28,357 nucleotides of DNA from contig JBLRWQ010000037.1 in the NCBI GenBank assembly GCA_047921175.1, positions 1 to 28,357 on the forward strand, given 5' to 3'. The stretch's first letter is position 1; each line of letters starts with the position of its first letter. Made by a program: the position numbers and the translations under genes. Source of the DNA: T1Sed10-7 sp047921175. Lineage in GTDB: Bacteria; Actinomycetota; Nitriliruptoria; Nitriliruptorales; Nitriliruptoraceae. The notes beneath the pieces are model-generated. The model saw only the letters and a list, made by a program, of their open reading frames with translations, was not told where the DNA came from and made no database searches. Positions 14,405-21,915 of the stretch are shown in pieces.

Positions 14405-15610
14405 TTGGAGACCGACCCGGGGGCGGGAACGGGACCGACCGTGCAGGACCGCACCTCCGCCACCGACCGCGCAGCGACCGCCAGCCGGCACGCCGGCGTC
14501 GGGCCCCTGACCCCGGCCCTGCGTGACGCGGTCGCGCGCCGGATCCGCGACGACGCGGAGCTGGTCGCCGGGCGCGCGGACCGCGCCGTGCTCCGCCGGG
14601 CCGTGGCCCGGGCACTGGCCGCCGAGGGCGTCGTCGCCGCCCCCGAGGTCTGGGCCCGGCTGGTCCGCGACCTCGTCGACGAGCTCGGCGGGCTCGGTCC
14701 GCTCGAGAGCCTGCTGCGGGACGCGGCGGTGACCGACGTCATGGTCAACGGTGCCGACGAGGTCCACGTCGAGCGCGACGGCCACCTGGTCCGCAGCCCG
14801 GTCGCCTTCGAGGACGACGACCAGCTCGTGCGCGTGCTGGCCCGGACCCTCGGGCCGCTCGGCGCGCGGTTGGACCGGGCGCATCCCTTCGTCGACGCCG
14901 TGCTGCCCGGCGGCGTCCGGCTGCATGCGATCCTGCCACCGTTGGCCGACCGGCCCCTGGTCACGCTGCGTCGGGTACCGGCGGTGCTACCGAGCTGGGA
15001 CGAGCTGCAGGCCTGGGGCACGGTGCCGGCCGAGCTGCGGGAGCTGCTGCTGGAGGCGGTCGCGACCCGTCGCAACCTCGTGGTGTGCGGGCGTGCGGGC
15101 GTCGGCAAGACGACCCTGCTGGCGCGACTGCTGGCCGAGGTCGGCGACGACCGCGTGGTCGTGATCGAGGACGCCCCCGAGCTGCGCCGGTCCGCCCGGC
15201 ACACCGTGCACCTGCGGACCCGGGCCGCCAGCCCGGACGGTGCCGGGGGCGTGGACGTGGCCACCCTGCTGCGCAACGCGCTGCGGATGCGGCCCGACCG
15301 GCTGGTGGTCGGGGAGGTGCGCGGTGCCGAGGTCGCCGACCTGCTCCAGGCGATGAACACCGGGCACGACGGCTCCTTCACCACCGTGCACGCCAACGGC
15401 CCCCGCGAGGCGGTCGTCCGCCTCGAGGGCATGGCACTGCTGGCCGGGGTGCCGCTGCCCGCCGCACGCGCCCAGGTAGCGGCCGCGCTCGACCTCGTCG
15501 TGGCCCTGGACCGCGACCGGTCGGGTCGCCGGCGCGTGGCCGCGGTCGTCGAGGTGCTGCCTGCGACCGACGGCGCCGAGGTGCGGGAGGTGTGGACGTG
15601 CGCGGCCTGA
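14405..15610 (+). CDS. tadA: TadA/CpaF-type secretion ATPase
   Basis: The 401-residue protein (from TTG 14405) is the hexameric motor ATPase of a Tad pilus. It shows LLRDAAVTDVMVNGADEVHVERDG (N-terminal domain, about 103-126), Walker A GRAGVGKTT (229-237), the acidic VVVIEDAPEL (251-260), HTVHLRTR (266-273), RMRPDRLVVGEVRG with the Walker B Glu (294-307) and the His box HDGSFTTVHAN (321-331). All catalytic residues are present. A GTG at 14441 is an equally plausible start because the TTG has little ribosome-binding signal. Its 3' end overlaps the tadB-tadC fusion by 13 bases. Confidence 0.92.
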   Translation: METDPGAGTGPTVQDRTSATDRAATASRHAGVGPLTPALRDAVARRIRDDAELVAGRADRAVLRRAVARALAAEGVVAAPEVWARLVRDLVDELGGLGPLESLLRDAAVTDVMVNGADEVHVERDGHLVRSPVAFEDDDQLVRVLARTLGPLGARLDRAHPFVDAVLPGGVRLHAILPPLADRPLVTLRRVPAVLPSWDELQAWGTVPAELRELLLEAVATRRNLVVCGRAGVGKTTLLARLLAEVGDDRVVVIEDAPELRRSARHTVHLRTRAASPDGAGGVDVATLLRNALRMRPDRLVVGEVRGAEVADLLQAMNTGHDGSFTTVHANGPREAVVRLEGMALLAGVPLPAARAQVAAALDLVVALDRDRSGRRRVAAVVEVLPATDGAEVREVWTCAA

Positions 15611-16650
15611 CCCCGACGCCGCGTCTGCGCGGCAGTGCCGATCCCGACCAGGCGCTGGATGAGCTCCACCTCGCCGTCGTCGCCGGCGCGCCGGTCGGGC
15701 AGATGGACGCGCTGCCGGCCCGGGTACAGCGGGTGGTCAGCCTGGCGCAGGAGGTCGGCGCGCCGCTCGGGCCGGCGCTCGAGGCGGCGCGGGCCGCGCG
15801 CGACGACGTCCGCCGCGCCGAGCGGGCCGTCGCGGTGGCCAGTGCGCAGACGCGGGTGGTCGCCGGCGGGCTGCTGGCCGCACCGCTGGTGCTGGTCCCG
15901 GGACTGGCGCGGCTCGTGGATGCGGATCTGGTCGGGTTCTACACGACCCCGCTCGGCTCCCTGGTGCTCGCGGTCGGGCTGGGGCTGCTCGCCGTCGGTG
16001 CCCTGCTGGTGGTCGTGCTGGTCCGCCGTGTCGGTCGTACCCCGCCCGCGGGCGCGCGGCGTCGGGACCCGGTCGCGTTCGCGGCCGCGGCGGTGACCGC
16101 CCTGGTGGCCGGTCGCCTGCTCGGATGGCTGCTGGCGCTCCCTGCGGCGCTGCTCGTCGAGCACCTGGTGGCGAGCCGCCGGAGGGCCCCGGAGGCCCCC
16201 CAGGGGGTCGACGAGATCGCGGACCTGGTCGCGACGGCTCTCGCCGCGGGTGTCAGCGGTGCCGAGGCCCTGCGCCTGGCCGCCGAGCGGCTCCCGCAGC
16301 ATGCGATCCGCCTACGCCGCCTGGCCTTCGGGCTCGAGCTCGGGATGGGTGCCGACGACCTCCAGCCCTCGCCCCCGGTTCGGCCGGCGCGCGGGACCCC
16401 GGTCGGCGACCCCCTGCACCGCCTCGCCGCCCTGCTGGCTACCGCCGACCGGACCGGTGCCCCGGTGGCGGCCAGCCTCCGGCACCTCGCGGCCCAGTGC
16501 CGCGCCGACGACCTCGCGCGGGTCCTCGCCGCCGCCGAGCGGCTCCCCGCGCAACTGACCTTCCCCACCGCCCTGTGCCTACTGCCCGCCACCGTCCTGC
16601 TGATCGGTGCGCCGATCGTGCAGACGGGGGTCGAGGTAGTGGGCCGCTGA
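15598..16650 (+). CDS. fused TadB-TadC platform protein (two T2SSF modules)
   Basis: One uninterrupted frame of 350 residues starts at GTG 15598 (GGGAGG seven bases upstream, inside tadA). The first half (about 18-105) matches the later part of a TadB T2SSF domain (ELHLAVVAGAPVGQMDALPA, then AERAVAVASAQTRVVAGG), followed by membrane spans at about 86-108 and 118-142. A third span at about 158-188 leads to a second module (about 205-340: DEIADLVATALAAGVSGAEA, AERLPAQLTFPTALCLLPA) like TadC, ending in a last span. In M. tuberculosis these are two genes, Rv3658c and Rv3657c, together about 100 residues longer. The membrane spans that normally precede the TadB module are missing. It should form the inner-membrane platform on which TadA acts. 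Confidence 0.8.
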   Translation: MRGLTPTPRLRGSADPDQALDELHLAVVAGAPVGQMDALPARVQRVVSLAQEVGAPLGPALEAARAARDDVRRAERAVAVASAQTRVVAGGLLAAPLVLVPGLARLVDADLVGFYTTPLGSLVLAVGLGLLAVGALLVVVLVRRVGRTPPAGARRRDPVAFAAAAVTALVAGRLLGWLLALPAALLVEHLVASRRRAPEAPQGVDEIADLVATALAAGVSGAEALRLAAERLPQHAIRLRRLAFGLELGMGADDLQPSPPVRPARGTPVGDPLHRLAALLATADRTGAPVAASLRHLAAQCRADDLARVLAAAERLPAQLTFPTALCLLPATVLLIGAPIVQTGVEVVGR

Positions 16651-16670
16651 TCCACCGAGAGGAGCACCAC

Positions 16671-17048
16671 ATGACACCGAACCTGACCGCGACCACCTTC
16701 GAGCCCTCGCGGCATGTCCCCGAGCCCGACACCAGCACCGAGCACCCCGCCCGGCGTGCGTCCCGGGCCGCCCACCCGGCCGGCACGGCCCGGGCCGCGG
16801 GCACAACCCGCCCGGCCGGCACGACCCACCCGGCCGGCACGACCCGCCCCACCGACCGACGTCCGGAGACGGCTGAGGTCGCCCTGCGGCCCGCCAGCGA
16901 GGACGGCTCGCTGGTGACCGAGTACGGCCTGCTCGCCGTGGTCGCCGCCACGGTCGCCGGGGTCGTGATCCAGTGGGCGAGCGGCGGTGCGCTCGTGACC
17001 CTGTTCAACGCGCTGCTGCGCCACGCCCGCAGCCTCGTCGGCGCGTGA
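16671..17048 (+). CDS. Flp/DUF4244-type pilin with a long repeat-containing presequence
   Basis: The 125-residue protein ends in a pilin segment (residues 77-125) with DGSLVTEYGLLAVVAATVAG. Gly79 followed by four residues and then Glu84-Tyr85 is the G/xxxxEY site cut by TadV/CpaA-type prepilin peptidase, so the mature pilin would be 46 residues, about the size of Flp. The presequence is 79 residues, far longer than the usual 10-30, and contains four hexapeptide repeats of the type (R/H)PAGTT (35-58). GAGAGGAG precedes the ATG by seven bases. It corresponds to Rv3656c by position. Its stop overlaps the tadE GTG as GTGA. Confidence 0.78.
   Translation: MTPNLTATTFEPSRHVPEPDTSTEHPARRASRAAHPAGTARAAGTTRPAGTTHPAGTTRPTDRRPETAEVALRPASEDGSLVTEYGLLAVVAATVAGVVIQWASGGALVTLFNALLRHARSLVGA
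16773..16844 (+). repeat. four 18-bp tandem repeats in the pilin presequence
   Basis: The units at 16773, 16791, 16809 and 16827 encode HPAGTA, RAAGTT, RPAGTT and HPAGTT. The last two units differ at one base only, indicating recent expansion in phase with the reading frame. Confidence 0.85.
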
Positions 17049-17614
17049 GCAGCAGCCCGGCGGTGGGGCGCACACGGGTGCGCCCCACCCCGTCGAGACG
17101 GCCGGGTCCCGACGCGATGTCGGGCCCGCGCTCCGGTCCGGGCCCGCGCTCCGGTCCGGGCCCGCGCTCCGGCCCGTGCCCGCGCTCCGGTCCGTCCTCG
17201 CGCTGTGGCTGCAGGCTGGCAGGGGAGGCAGGCGTCCTCAGCCTCGAGGCGGTGTGGATCCTGCCAGCGCTCGCGCTGCTCGTCGTCGGCCTCGTGCTGA
17301 CCCTCGGGCTCGTGCGGGACGTCCTGCTCCTCCACGAGGCAGCCCGGGCCGGGGCGCGGACGGCGGCGACCTCGACCGGCGCGGAGCCCGTGATCGCCGC
17401 GGCTCGACACGCCGCACCGGAGCTCGACCTGACCGTGCACGTCCATCCCGTCGCCCGGCGGGACGGGGACCTCGTGACCGTCCGGACCCACACCACGCGC
17501 ACGATCGGCCCGATCCACCACCAGCTCTCCGCCCGGGCCGTTGCGCGCGTCGAGCCGGTGGTCCGGCCCTCGTCGCCCGAGGTCGGGCTCGTCCACGGGC
17601 CCCTGGCACCGTGA
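17045..17614 (+). CDS. TadE-like pseudopilin with a repeat-containing presequence
   Basis: The 189-residue protein has a hydrophobic segment at about 68-92 preceded by GVLSLE: Gly63 and Glu68 at +5 form a type IV prepilin cleavage site as in TadE. After it comes LLHEAARAGARTAATSTGAE, the typical TadE helix, then a small beta domain. The GTG at 17045 overlaps the pilin stop (GTGA), so coupled translation is likely; an ATG at 17117 would shorten the presequence to 39 residues. Either way the presequence contains SGPGPR-type hexapeptide repeats and two Cys in SSRCGCRLAG. It corresponds to Rv3655c by position and would be a minor pilus component. Confidence 0.75.
   Translation: MSSSPAVGRTRVRPTPSRRPGPDAMSGPRSGPGPRSGPGPRSGPCPRSGPSSRCGCRLAGEAGVLSLEAVWILPALALLVVGLVLTLGLVRDVLLLHEAARAGARTAATSTGAEPVIAAARHAAPELDLTVHVHPVARRDGDLVTVRTHTTRTIGPIHHQLSARAVARVEPVVRPSSPEVGLVHGPLAP
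17121..17192 (+). repeat. four 18-bp tandem repeats in the tadE presequence
   Basis: CGGGCCCGCGCTCCGGTC stands at 17121-17138 and is repeated exactly at 17139-17156; two further copies with one or two changes run to 17192 and a partial one to about 17204. They encode SGPGPR-type hexapeptides. The unit is unrelated in sequence to that of the preceding pilin gene. Confidence 0.9.
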
Positions 17615-17991
17615 GCACGAGGCGTCAGGACGGGATCGCGACCGTGGCGTTGCCCATGCTGCTGTGGATCGCGACGCTCGCCGCCATCGCCGCGATCGAC
17701 CTGGGTGCCTACCTGACCGCGGCCGCTCGGGCCCAGGCGCTCGCGGACGCCGTCGCCCTCGCGGCCGTCAGTGCGGACCACGAGGACGCCCACGCGGCGG
17801 TCCCGATCCGGGAGGCCGACCGGGTCGCGATGGCCGGTGGCGGACAGTTGGTCACGTGCACCTGTGTCCCCGGCACCGGCCGGGCGCACGTACGCGTCAG
17901 CGTGCCCGTCCCCGGCCTCGTGCTCCCGACGCTCGGCGCGTCCCGGGTGACCGCCGAGGCCGGCGCGGCCCTCGTCGAACCGGCCGGATGA
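17611..17991 (+). CDS. TadE/TadG-like pseudopilin (Rv3654c-like)
   Basis: The 126-residue protein begins MSTRRQDGIATVALPMLLWI, a short basic leader and one membrane helix (about 10-33), followed by ARAQALADAVALAAV, the helix found in the small TadE-like proteins encoded between tad genes and a helicase. It has GIATVA where pseudopilins have Gly then Glu at +5, so Glu is replaced by Ala. A CTC motif (TCTCVPGTG) follows at about 84-92. Its GTG overlaps the tadE stop as GTGA, and it is the last gene of the operon, convergent with the helicase 14 bases away. It is probably an exported or membrane-embedded pilus accessory subunit. Confidence 0.75.
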   Translation: MSTRRQDGIATVALPMLLWIATLAAIAAIDLGAYLTAAARAQALADAVALAAVSADHEDAHAAVPIREADRVAMAGGGQLVTCTCVPGTGRAHVRVSVPVPGLVLPTLGASRVTAEAGAALVEPAG

Positions 17992-18005
17992 TCACCACCG
18001 ACCGA

Positions 18006-20450
18006 TCATGGCGCCCGGGCCAGCAGCAGCTCCAGCACGGCGACGGCGCCGGACCTGTCGAGCGGTTCGTTGCCGTTGCCGCACTTCGGGCTCTGCACGC
18101 ACGAGGGGCAGCCGTCCGCGCAGCGACAGGTCGCCACGGTGCCACGGGTCAAGCGGAGGTGCTCCTGTAGCCGTCGGAACGACCGTTCCGCCAGACCGGC
18201 CCCACCCGGGACCCCGTCGTAGATCACCACCGTCGGCCGGCCCGTATCGGGATGCAGCGCCGTGGACAGCCCGCCGAGGTCCCAGCGGTCGCACAACGCC
18301 AGCAGGGGGAGCATGCCGATCGCCGCGTGCTCGGCGGCATGCAGGGAGCCGGGGACCCGGGCCGGATCGAGCCCGACGGCGTCCAGGCTGTCCTCCGGGA
18401 TCGCCCACCAGGAAGCGACCGTGCGCAGCTGCGTCGGCGGCAGCTCGAGGTCGACGCGCTCCAGCACCTCGCCCGAGCCGACCCGCAGCACCTCGTAGCC
18501 GGTCACCCGGGTCGTCACCTCGACCCGACCGACCGCCACCTCGACCTCGGCCCAGGAGGCCTGCTCCGCCGTGTCCAGCACACGCACGTCGGTGTCCACG
18601 CGCGGGCGGGTCGTGAGCTCGGTCGTCGGCGCGTCGGCCACGAGGGCCAGTCGCCGGTCGAGGTCCAGCTGTGCCACCTCCAGGACCCGGCCCTGGTGGA
18701 GGTGGATCGCGCCGGGATGGACCTGCCGGTGGGCCCTGGCCTCGTCGACGTCGCCGATGACCTGGCCGGTCGCGGTGTCGACGATCCGGATCGGCTCGCC
18801 GCCGGTCGACCGCAGGCCGACCTCGGCCGCAGCCCGGCCCCGCCCGGTCCAGAAGTGGCGATCGTCGCGTCGGCGCAGGCGGCCGGAGGCCACGTCCTCG
18901 GCGAGCAGCGCAGGCGCGCTCGCGCCGAACCAGCGGACCGCCTCCGCATCCGTCAGCGGCGCCTCCTGGCAGGCGCACCTGAGGTGCGGGGCAAGCAGGT
19001 ACGGGTTGGTCGGGTCGATGACTGCGTCCTCAGGATCCCGCGTGAGCAGCGCGCGCGGGTGCAGGACGAGGTAGTGGTCCAGCGGGTCCTCCTGGGCCAC
19101 GAGGACCGCGACGGAGGCCTCCCCGCGCCGCCCGGCCCGGCCGATGCGCTGCCAGAACGCGGCGGTCGTGCCCGGCCAGCCGGCAAGCAGCACCGCATCG
19201 AGCCCGGCCACGTCGATGCCGAGCTCCAGCGCTTCGGTTGCGGCGACGCCGAGCAGGGTCCCATCGCGGAGGGCTGCCTCCAGCACCCGGCGGTCCTCGG
19301 CCAGGTAGCCGGCCCGGTAGGCGGCGATGCGGTCGGCGAGCGCGGCCCGGTCCCGGTCCGGCGACACGGCGCCCATCGCGTCGGACGGCTCGTTCGTGCT
19401 GGCGTGGTCCCGTCCGGAGGCGGCCCACGTGGCGGGCTCATCCGGTTCGGCCGGTGGCGGCACAGGAGCGCCGAGCCGCACCCGGTCCCTCGCGATCGCG
19501 GCGATGACCTCGGCGCCCTTGCGCGAGCGGGTGAACGCGAGCGTCTGCACCTCGGCGCCGACGAACGCGGCGAGGAGCTCGCCGGTCTCCCGCAGGGTGG
19601 ACCGGCGGCGCTGCCCGTCCTCCTCCAGTGGCGGGAGCCACAGCCCCAGGTGCACCGGGCCCCGAGGTGCGCCGTCACGGACCACCTCGGTGATGTCGAG
19701 GCCGGTCAGCGACGCAGCATGCTCGCCGGGGTTGCCGATCGTGGCCGAGGCCAGCAGGACCAGCGGATCGGCGCCGTAGCGCTCCAGCAGGCGGCGCAGG
19801 CGGCGCAGCACCAGGGCGACATGGCTGCCGAAGACCCCGCGGGCCACGTGGGACTCATCGATGAGCACGACCTGGCAGCGGTGGAGCACGTCCGCCCAGC
19901 GCTGGTGGTCGCCGAGCAGGGAGGCGTGCAGCAGATCGGGGTTGGTCAGGATCCAGTTGGCCGTGCGACGGACCGCTGCCCGCTCCTCGCGCGGGGTGTC
20001 GCCGTCGAGGACGGCGGCACGCAGCCACGGCAGCCGGAACCGTCGCAGCGCACGCAACTGGTCGTGGGCGAGCGCCTTGGTCGGGGACAGGTGCAGCACG
20101 ACCGACCGGTCGTCGGCGTGGAGCCGTTCCAGCGCCGGGAGCTGGTAGGCGAGGCTCTTCCCCGAGGCGGTCCCGGTTGCGAGCACGAGGTGCCGCCCGG
20201 CGCGGGCAAGCTCCAGCGCCTCGGCCTGGTGTGACCACAGCTGGGTGATCCCGTCCGTGCGCAGTCGCTCCTGGAGGTCGGCGGGCAGGTCGGAGGGCAG
20301 CGCGACCGTGCGGGCACGGCGGGCCGGAAGGCGTTCGAGGTGGACGAGCCCGCCGTCGGTGGCCTCATCGCGGTCGAGCACCATGCCCGATCGGTCGCCC
20401 GGTGCACGCGGTGCCGTCCCCGACGCCGTGCGCGCCAGCAGTTCGAGCAC
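18006..20450 (-). CDS. MrfA/Hrq1-type DEAD/DEAH helicase with a C-terminal DUF1998 zinc domain (Rv3649-like)
   Basis: The 814-residue superfamily 2 helicase shows Q-motif-like ITQLWSHQAEAL (about 68-79), Walker A ATGTASGKS (91-99), motif Ia SPTKALAHDQ (122-131), motif II DESH (198-201, in place of DEAH/DECH), motif III ASAT and motif VI QRIGRAGRRG. The C-terminus has YDGVPGGAGLAERSF and a Cys cluster (Cys775, 777, 781, 784 and 790; GCPSC...KC), the zinc site of MrfA, which repairs mitomycin-type lesions in Bacillus. The mycobacterial homologue sits in the same place beside the tad genes. The GTG at 20450 is the first start giving family-like sequence; TAGCGT on the minus strand near 20500 is a possible -10 box. 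Confidence 0.9.
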   Translation of the reverse strand: MLELLARTASGTAPRAPGDRSGMVLDRDEATDGGLVHLERLPARRARTVALPSDLPADLQERLRTDGITQLWSHQAEALELARAGRHLVLATGTASGKSLAYQLPALERLHADDRSVVLHLSPTKALAHDQLRALRRFRLPWLRAAVLDGDTPREERAAVRRTANWILTNPDLLHASLLGDHQRWADVLHRCQVVLIDESHVARGVFGSHVALVLRRLRRLLERYGADPLVLLASATIGNPGEHAASLTGLDITEVVRDGAPRGPVHLGLWLPPLEEDGQRRRSTLRETGELLAAFVGAEVQTLAFTRSRKGAEVIAAIARDRVRLGAPVPPPAEPDEPATWAASGRDHASTNEPSDAMGAVSPDRDRAALADRIAAYRAGYLAEDRRVLEAALRDGTLLGVAATEALELGIDVAGLDAVLLAGWPGTTAAFWQRIGRAGRRGEASVAVLVAQEDPLDHYLVLHPRALLTRDPEDAVIDPTNPYLLAPHLRCACQEAPLTDAEAVRWFGASAPALLAEDVASGRLRRRDDRHFWTGRGRAAAEVGLRSTGGEPIRIVDTATGQVIGDVDEARAHRQVHPGAIHLHQGRVLEVAQLDLDRRLALVADAPTTELTTRPRVDTDVRVLDTAEQASWAEVEVAVGRVEVTTRVTGYEVLRVGSGEVLERVDLELPPTQLRTVASWWAIPEDSLDAVGLDPARVPGSLHAAEHAAIGMLPLLALCDRWDLGGLSTALHPDTGRPTVVIYDGVPGGAGLAERSFRRLQEHLRLTRGTVATCRCADGCPSCVQSPKCGNGNEPLDRSGAVAVLELLLARAP

Positions 20451-20596
20451 GTCCCGGGGGTCGATCGCGGGTCCTCGTCTCGACTCGATCGTCGCACGCT
20501 ACTCGGTGGCTGCGACCATGCCGGGCGGTCGGTACCGGGGGCCTCACCCGTCCGGTCGCGGATCGTGCCGACGAGCGTCGCATGGCCGGCCTCGGG

Positions 20597-21067
20597 CGCG
20601 TCGCGGAGCACGTTGACGTAGCAGTGCTCCTGGGGCAGCCCCTCGGTCAGCGGTTCCCAGCGGTGTTCCCAGCGGTGTTCCCAGCGGTCACCACCGGAAC
20701 GGCTGCGGTAGACCCGCAACCGGCCCTCCGGTGGGTCGTGCTCCTCGTCGCCGAGGATCGGCACGACGTCGACGGCGTCGGGCTCGTGGGCGTGGACCGC
20801 GATGGTGGACCCGAAGTCGCTCAGCAGGTCCCCGCTGATCTCGGACCAGGAACGTCCGCCGTCGTCGGAGCGTTGGATGACCTGACCGACCCAACCGTTC
20901 GACGGCGAGGCGTCGAGGCGATCCGGATCGTCGGGTGATCCGGTGACGTGGTCGACCTCCCAGCCGCCGAACAGCGGTCCGGACACGTCCCAGTCGTGAC
21001 GGTCCTGCCCGGCGGAGAGGACGAACGCCCCCTTGGTGGTCCCGACGAGCACACGCACGCGTGCCAT
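20597..21067 (-). pseudogene. truncated and internally deleted sialidase/BNR-type beta-propeller (WD40/YCF48-like)
   Basis: The reading frame begins at ATG 21067 after GGGAGG with MARVRVLVGTTKGAFVLSAG, the standard start of the exo-alpha-sialidase-like glycosyl hydrolase family of about 340-380 residues. It reaches GQVIQRSDDGGRSW after only 74 residues, then jumps to SGDLLSDFGSTIAVHAHEPD and VYRSRSGG, which belong near the end of the protein. The last recognisable block is HCYVNVLRDA; the usual end (VYFGTTGGQ and DLPPVLSV) is absent. About 190 central residues and the C-terminus are therefore missing, although the frame itself stays open into the helicase gene. Residues in NGWVGQ and the RWEH repeats also depart from the family. 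A short expressed product cannot be excluded. Confidence 0.65.
20655..20690. repeat. three 12-bp tandem repeats within the sialidase remnant
   Basis: TTCCCAGCGGTG occurs at 20655-20666 and 20667-20678, with an 11/12 copy at 20679-20690. On the minus strand it encodes RWEHRWEHRWEP where relatives have a single WE. Confidence 0.85.
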
Positions 21068-21267
21068 CGAGCCGCCTCCCCGCGCTGAGCGCTCCCGCGT
21101 CGACCTCGTCACGTTCGGCCCGAGCCGTCGACCTCCGCGCGCGCGGTCGTCACCCTGTGCTCCGCGCCCGCGCGGCCGCGACCGGCGCGTCGGCCCGTCA
21201 CTAGCATCGGCTCCGGCCCGCCCGGGGCCGTGCACGACGGCGGTCACGAGCATCGACAGGAGCAGGC

Positions 21268-21915
21268 GTGGACCTGGACGAGCGGACCCGCTCGAGCATC
21301 GCGGCCTACGACGAGCACGCCCGCGCCTACCAGGAGTCGCTCCGCCTGCGTCGGCCCGTCGCCGACGTGAGACGCTTCGCGGCCCTGGCCCGACGCGGTG
21401 ACCTGGTGCTGGATGCAGGCTGCGGCCCGGCGAACGATCTCCGCCTGCTACGCGATGCCGGGGTGCACCCGGTGGGTGTGGACCTCTCCCTCGGGGCGCT
21501 CCGTGAGGCCCGCATGCTCCTCCCGCGGCACCCGCTGGTCCAGGCCCCCCTCGACGACCTTCCCTTCGTCCCGCGGTCCTTCGGTGGGCTGTGGCTGTCG
21601 GGCAGCTTCACGCACCTGCCCCGCGCCGCCTGGCGACCGACCTTCGCGGCACTGCTCGACCACCTCGACGAAGGCCCCGTCTACCTCGCCGCCTACCGGG
21701 GCACCGTCGACCTCGCACCGGTCGACGACCCCGTCCTCGGCCCGATCCACGTCTCCGCGGTCACCGAGGCGGAGGTGACCGCCCTGTGCCGCTCGCACGG
21801 GCTGACGGATCTCCGCGTCGAGGTCCGGCCCGACCCGATCGTGGACCGTGCCCGCCTGTGGGTCGTGGCGCTCGGGGTCCTGCGGCGCAGCGGCGGGCGC
21901 TCAGGCGCGGTCTGA
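21268..21915 (+). CDS. class I SAM-dependent methyltransferase
   Basis: The 215-residue protein has the Rossmann methyltransferase fold: motif I LVLDAGCGPANDL (46-58), the acidic end of strand 2 in GVDLS (Asp72), QAPLDDLPF for motif II and FGGLWLSGSFTHLPRAAW for motif III. An N-terminal helix SIAAYDEHARAYQES is typical of small actinobacterial methyltransferases of this kind. The acceptor is unknown. The GTG start is preceded by AGGAGC at good spacing and a TAGCAT -10 candidate lies near 21203. Its 3' end overlaps the end of the convergent antiporter pseudogene by 15 bases. Confidence 0.85.
   Translation: MDLDERTRSSIAAYDEHARAYQESLRLRRPVADVRRFAALARRGDLVLDAGCGPANDLRLLRDAGVHPVGVDLSLGALREARMLLPRHPLVQAPLDDLPFVPRSFGGLWLSGSFTHLPRAAWRPTFAALLDHLDEGPVYLAAYRGTVDLAPVDDPVLGPIHVSAVTEAEVTALCRSHGLTDLRVEVRPDPIVDRARLWVVALGVLRRSGGRSGAV

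Noticed and set aside
12254..14926. 890-codon minus-strand frame extending the HAD phosphatase upstream across ssd and tadA
   Set aside because: Only the part after GTG 13195 matches a family and that start has a good ribosome-binding site; the rest is antisense to ssd and tadA.
13192..16302. 1036-codon minus-strand frame opposite the tad genes
   Set aside because: Composition is repetitive Ser/Thr/Arg typical of antisense shadows; the tad genes are unmistakable on the plus strand.
17093..17210. 18-bp repeats as a CRISPR array
   Set aside because: The units are directly adjacent without spacers and in frame with the tadE gene, so they form a coding minisatellite.
18252..20234. 660-codon plus-strand frame opposite the helicase
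   Set aside because: No motifs or ribosome-binding site; the minus strand has the complete set of helicase motifs.
20640..20700. 12-bp repeats as operator or iteron array
   Set aside because: They are in frame within the sialidase-like remnant and encode RWEH units; an iteron role has no support such as a rep gene.
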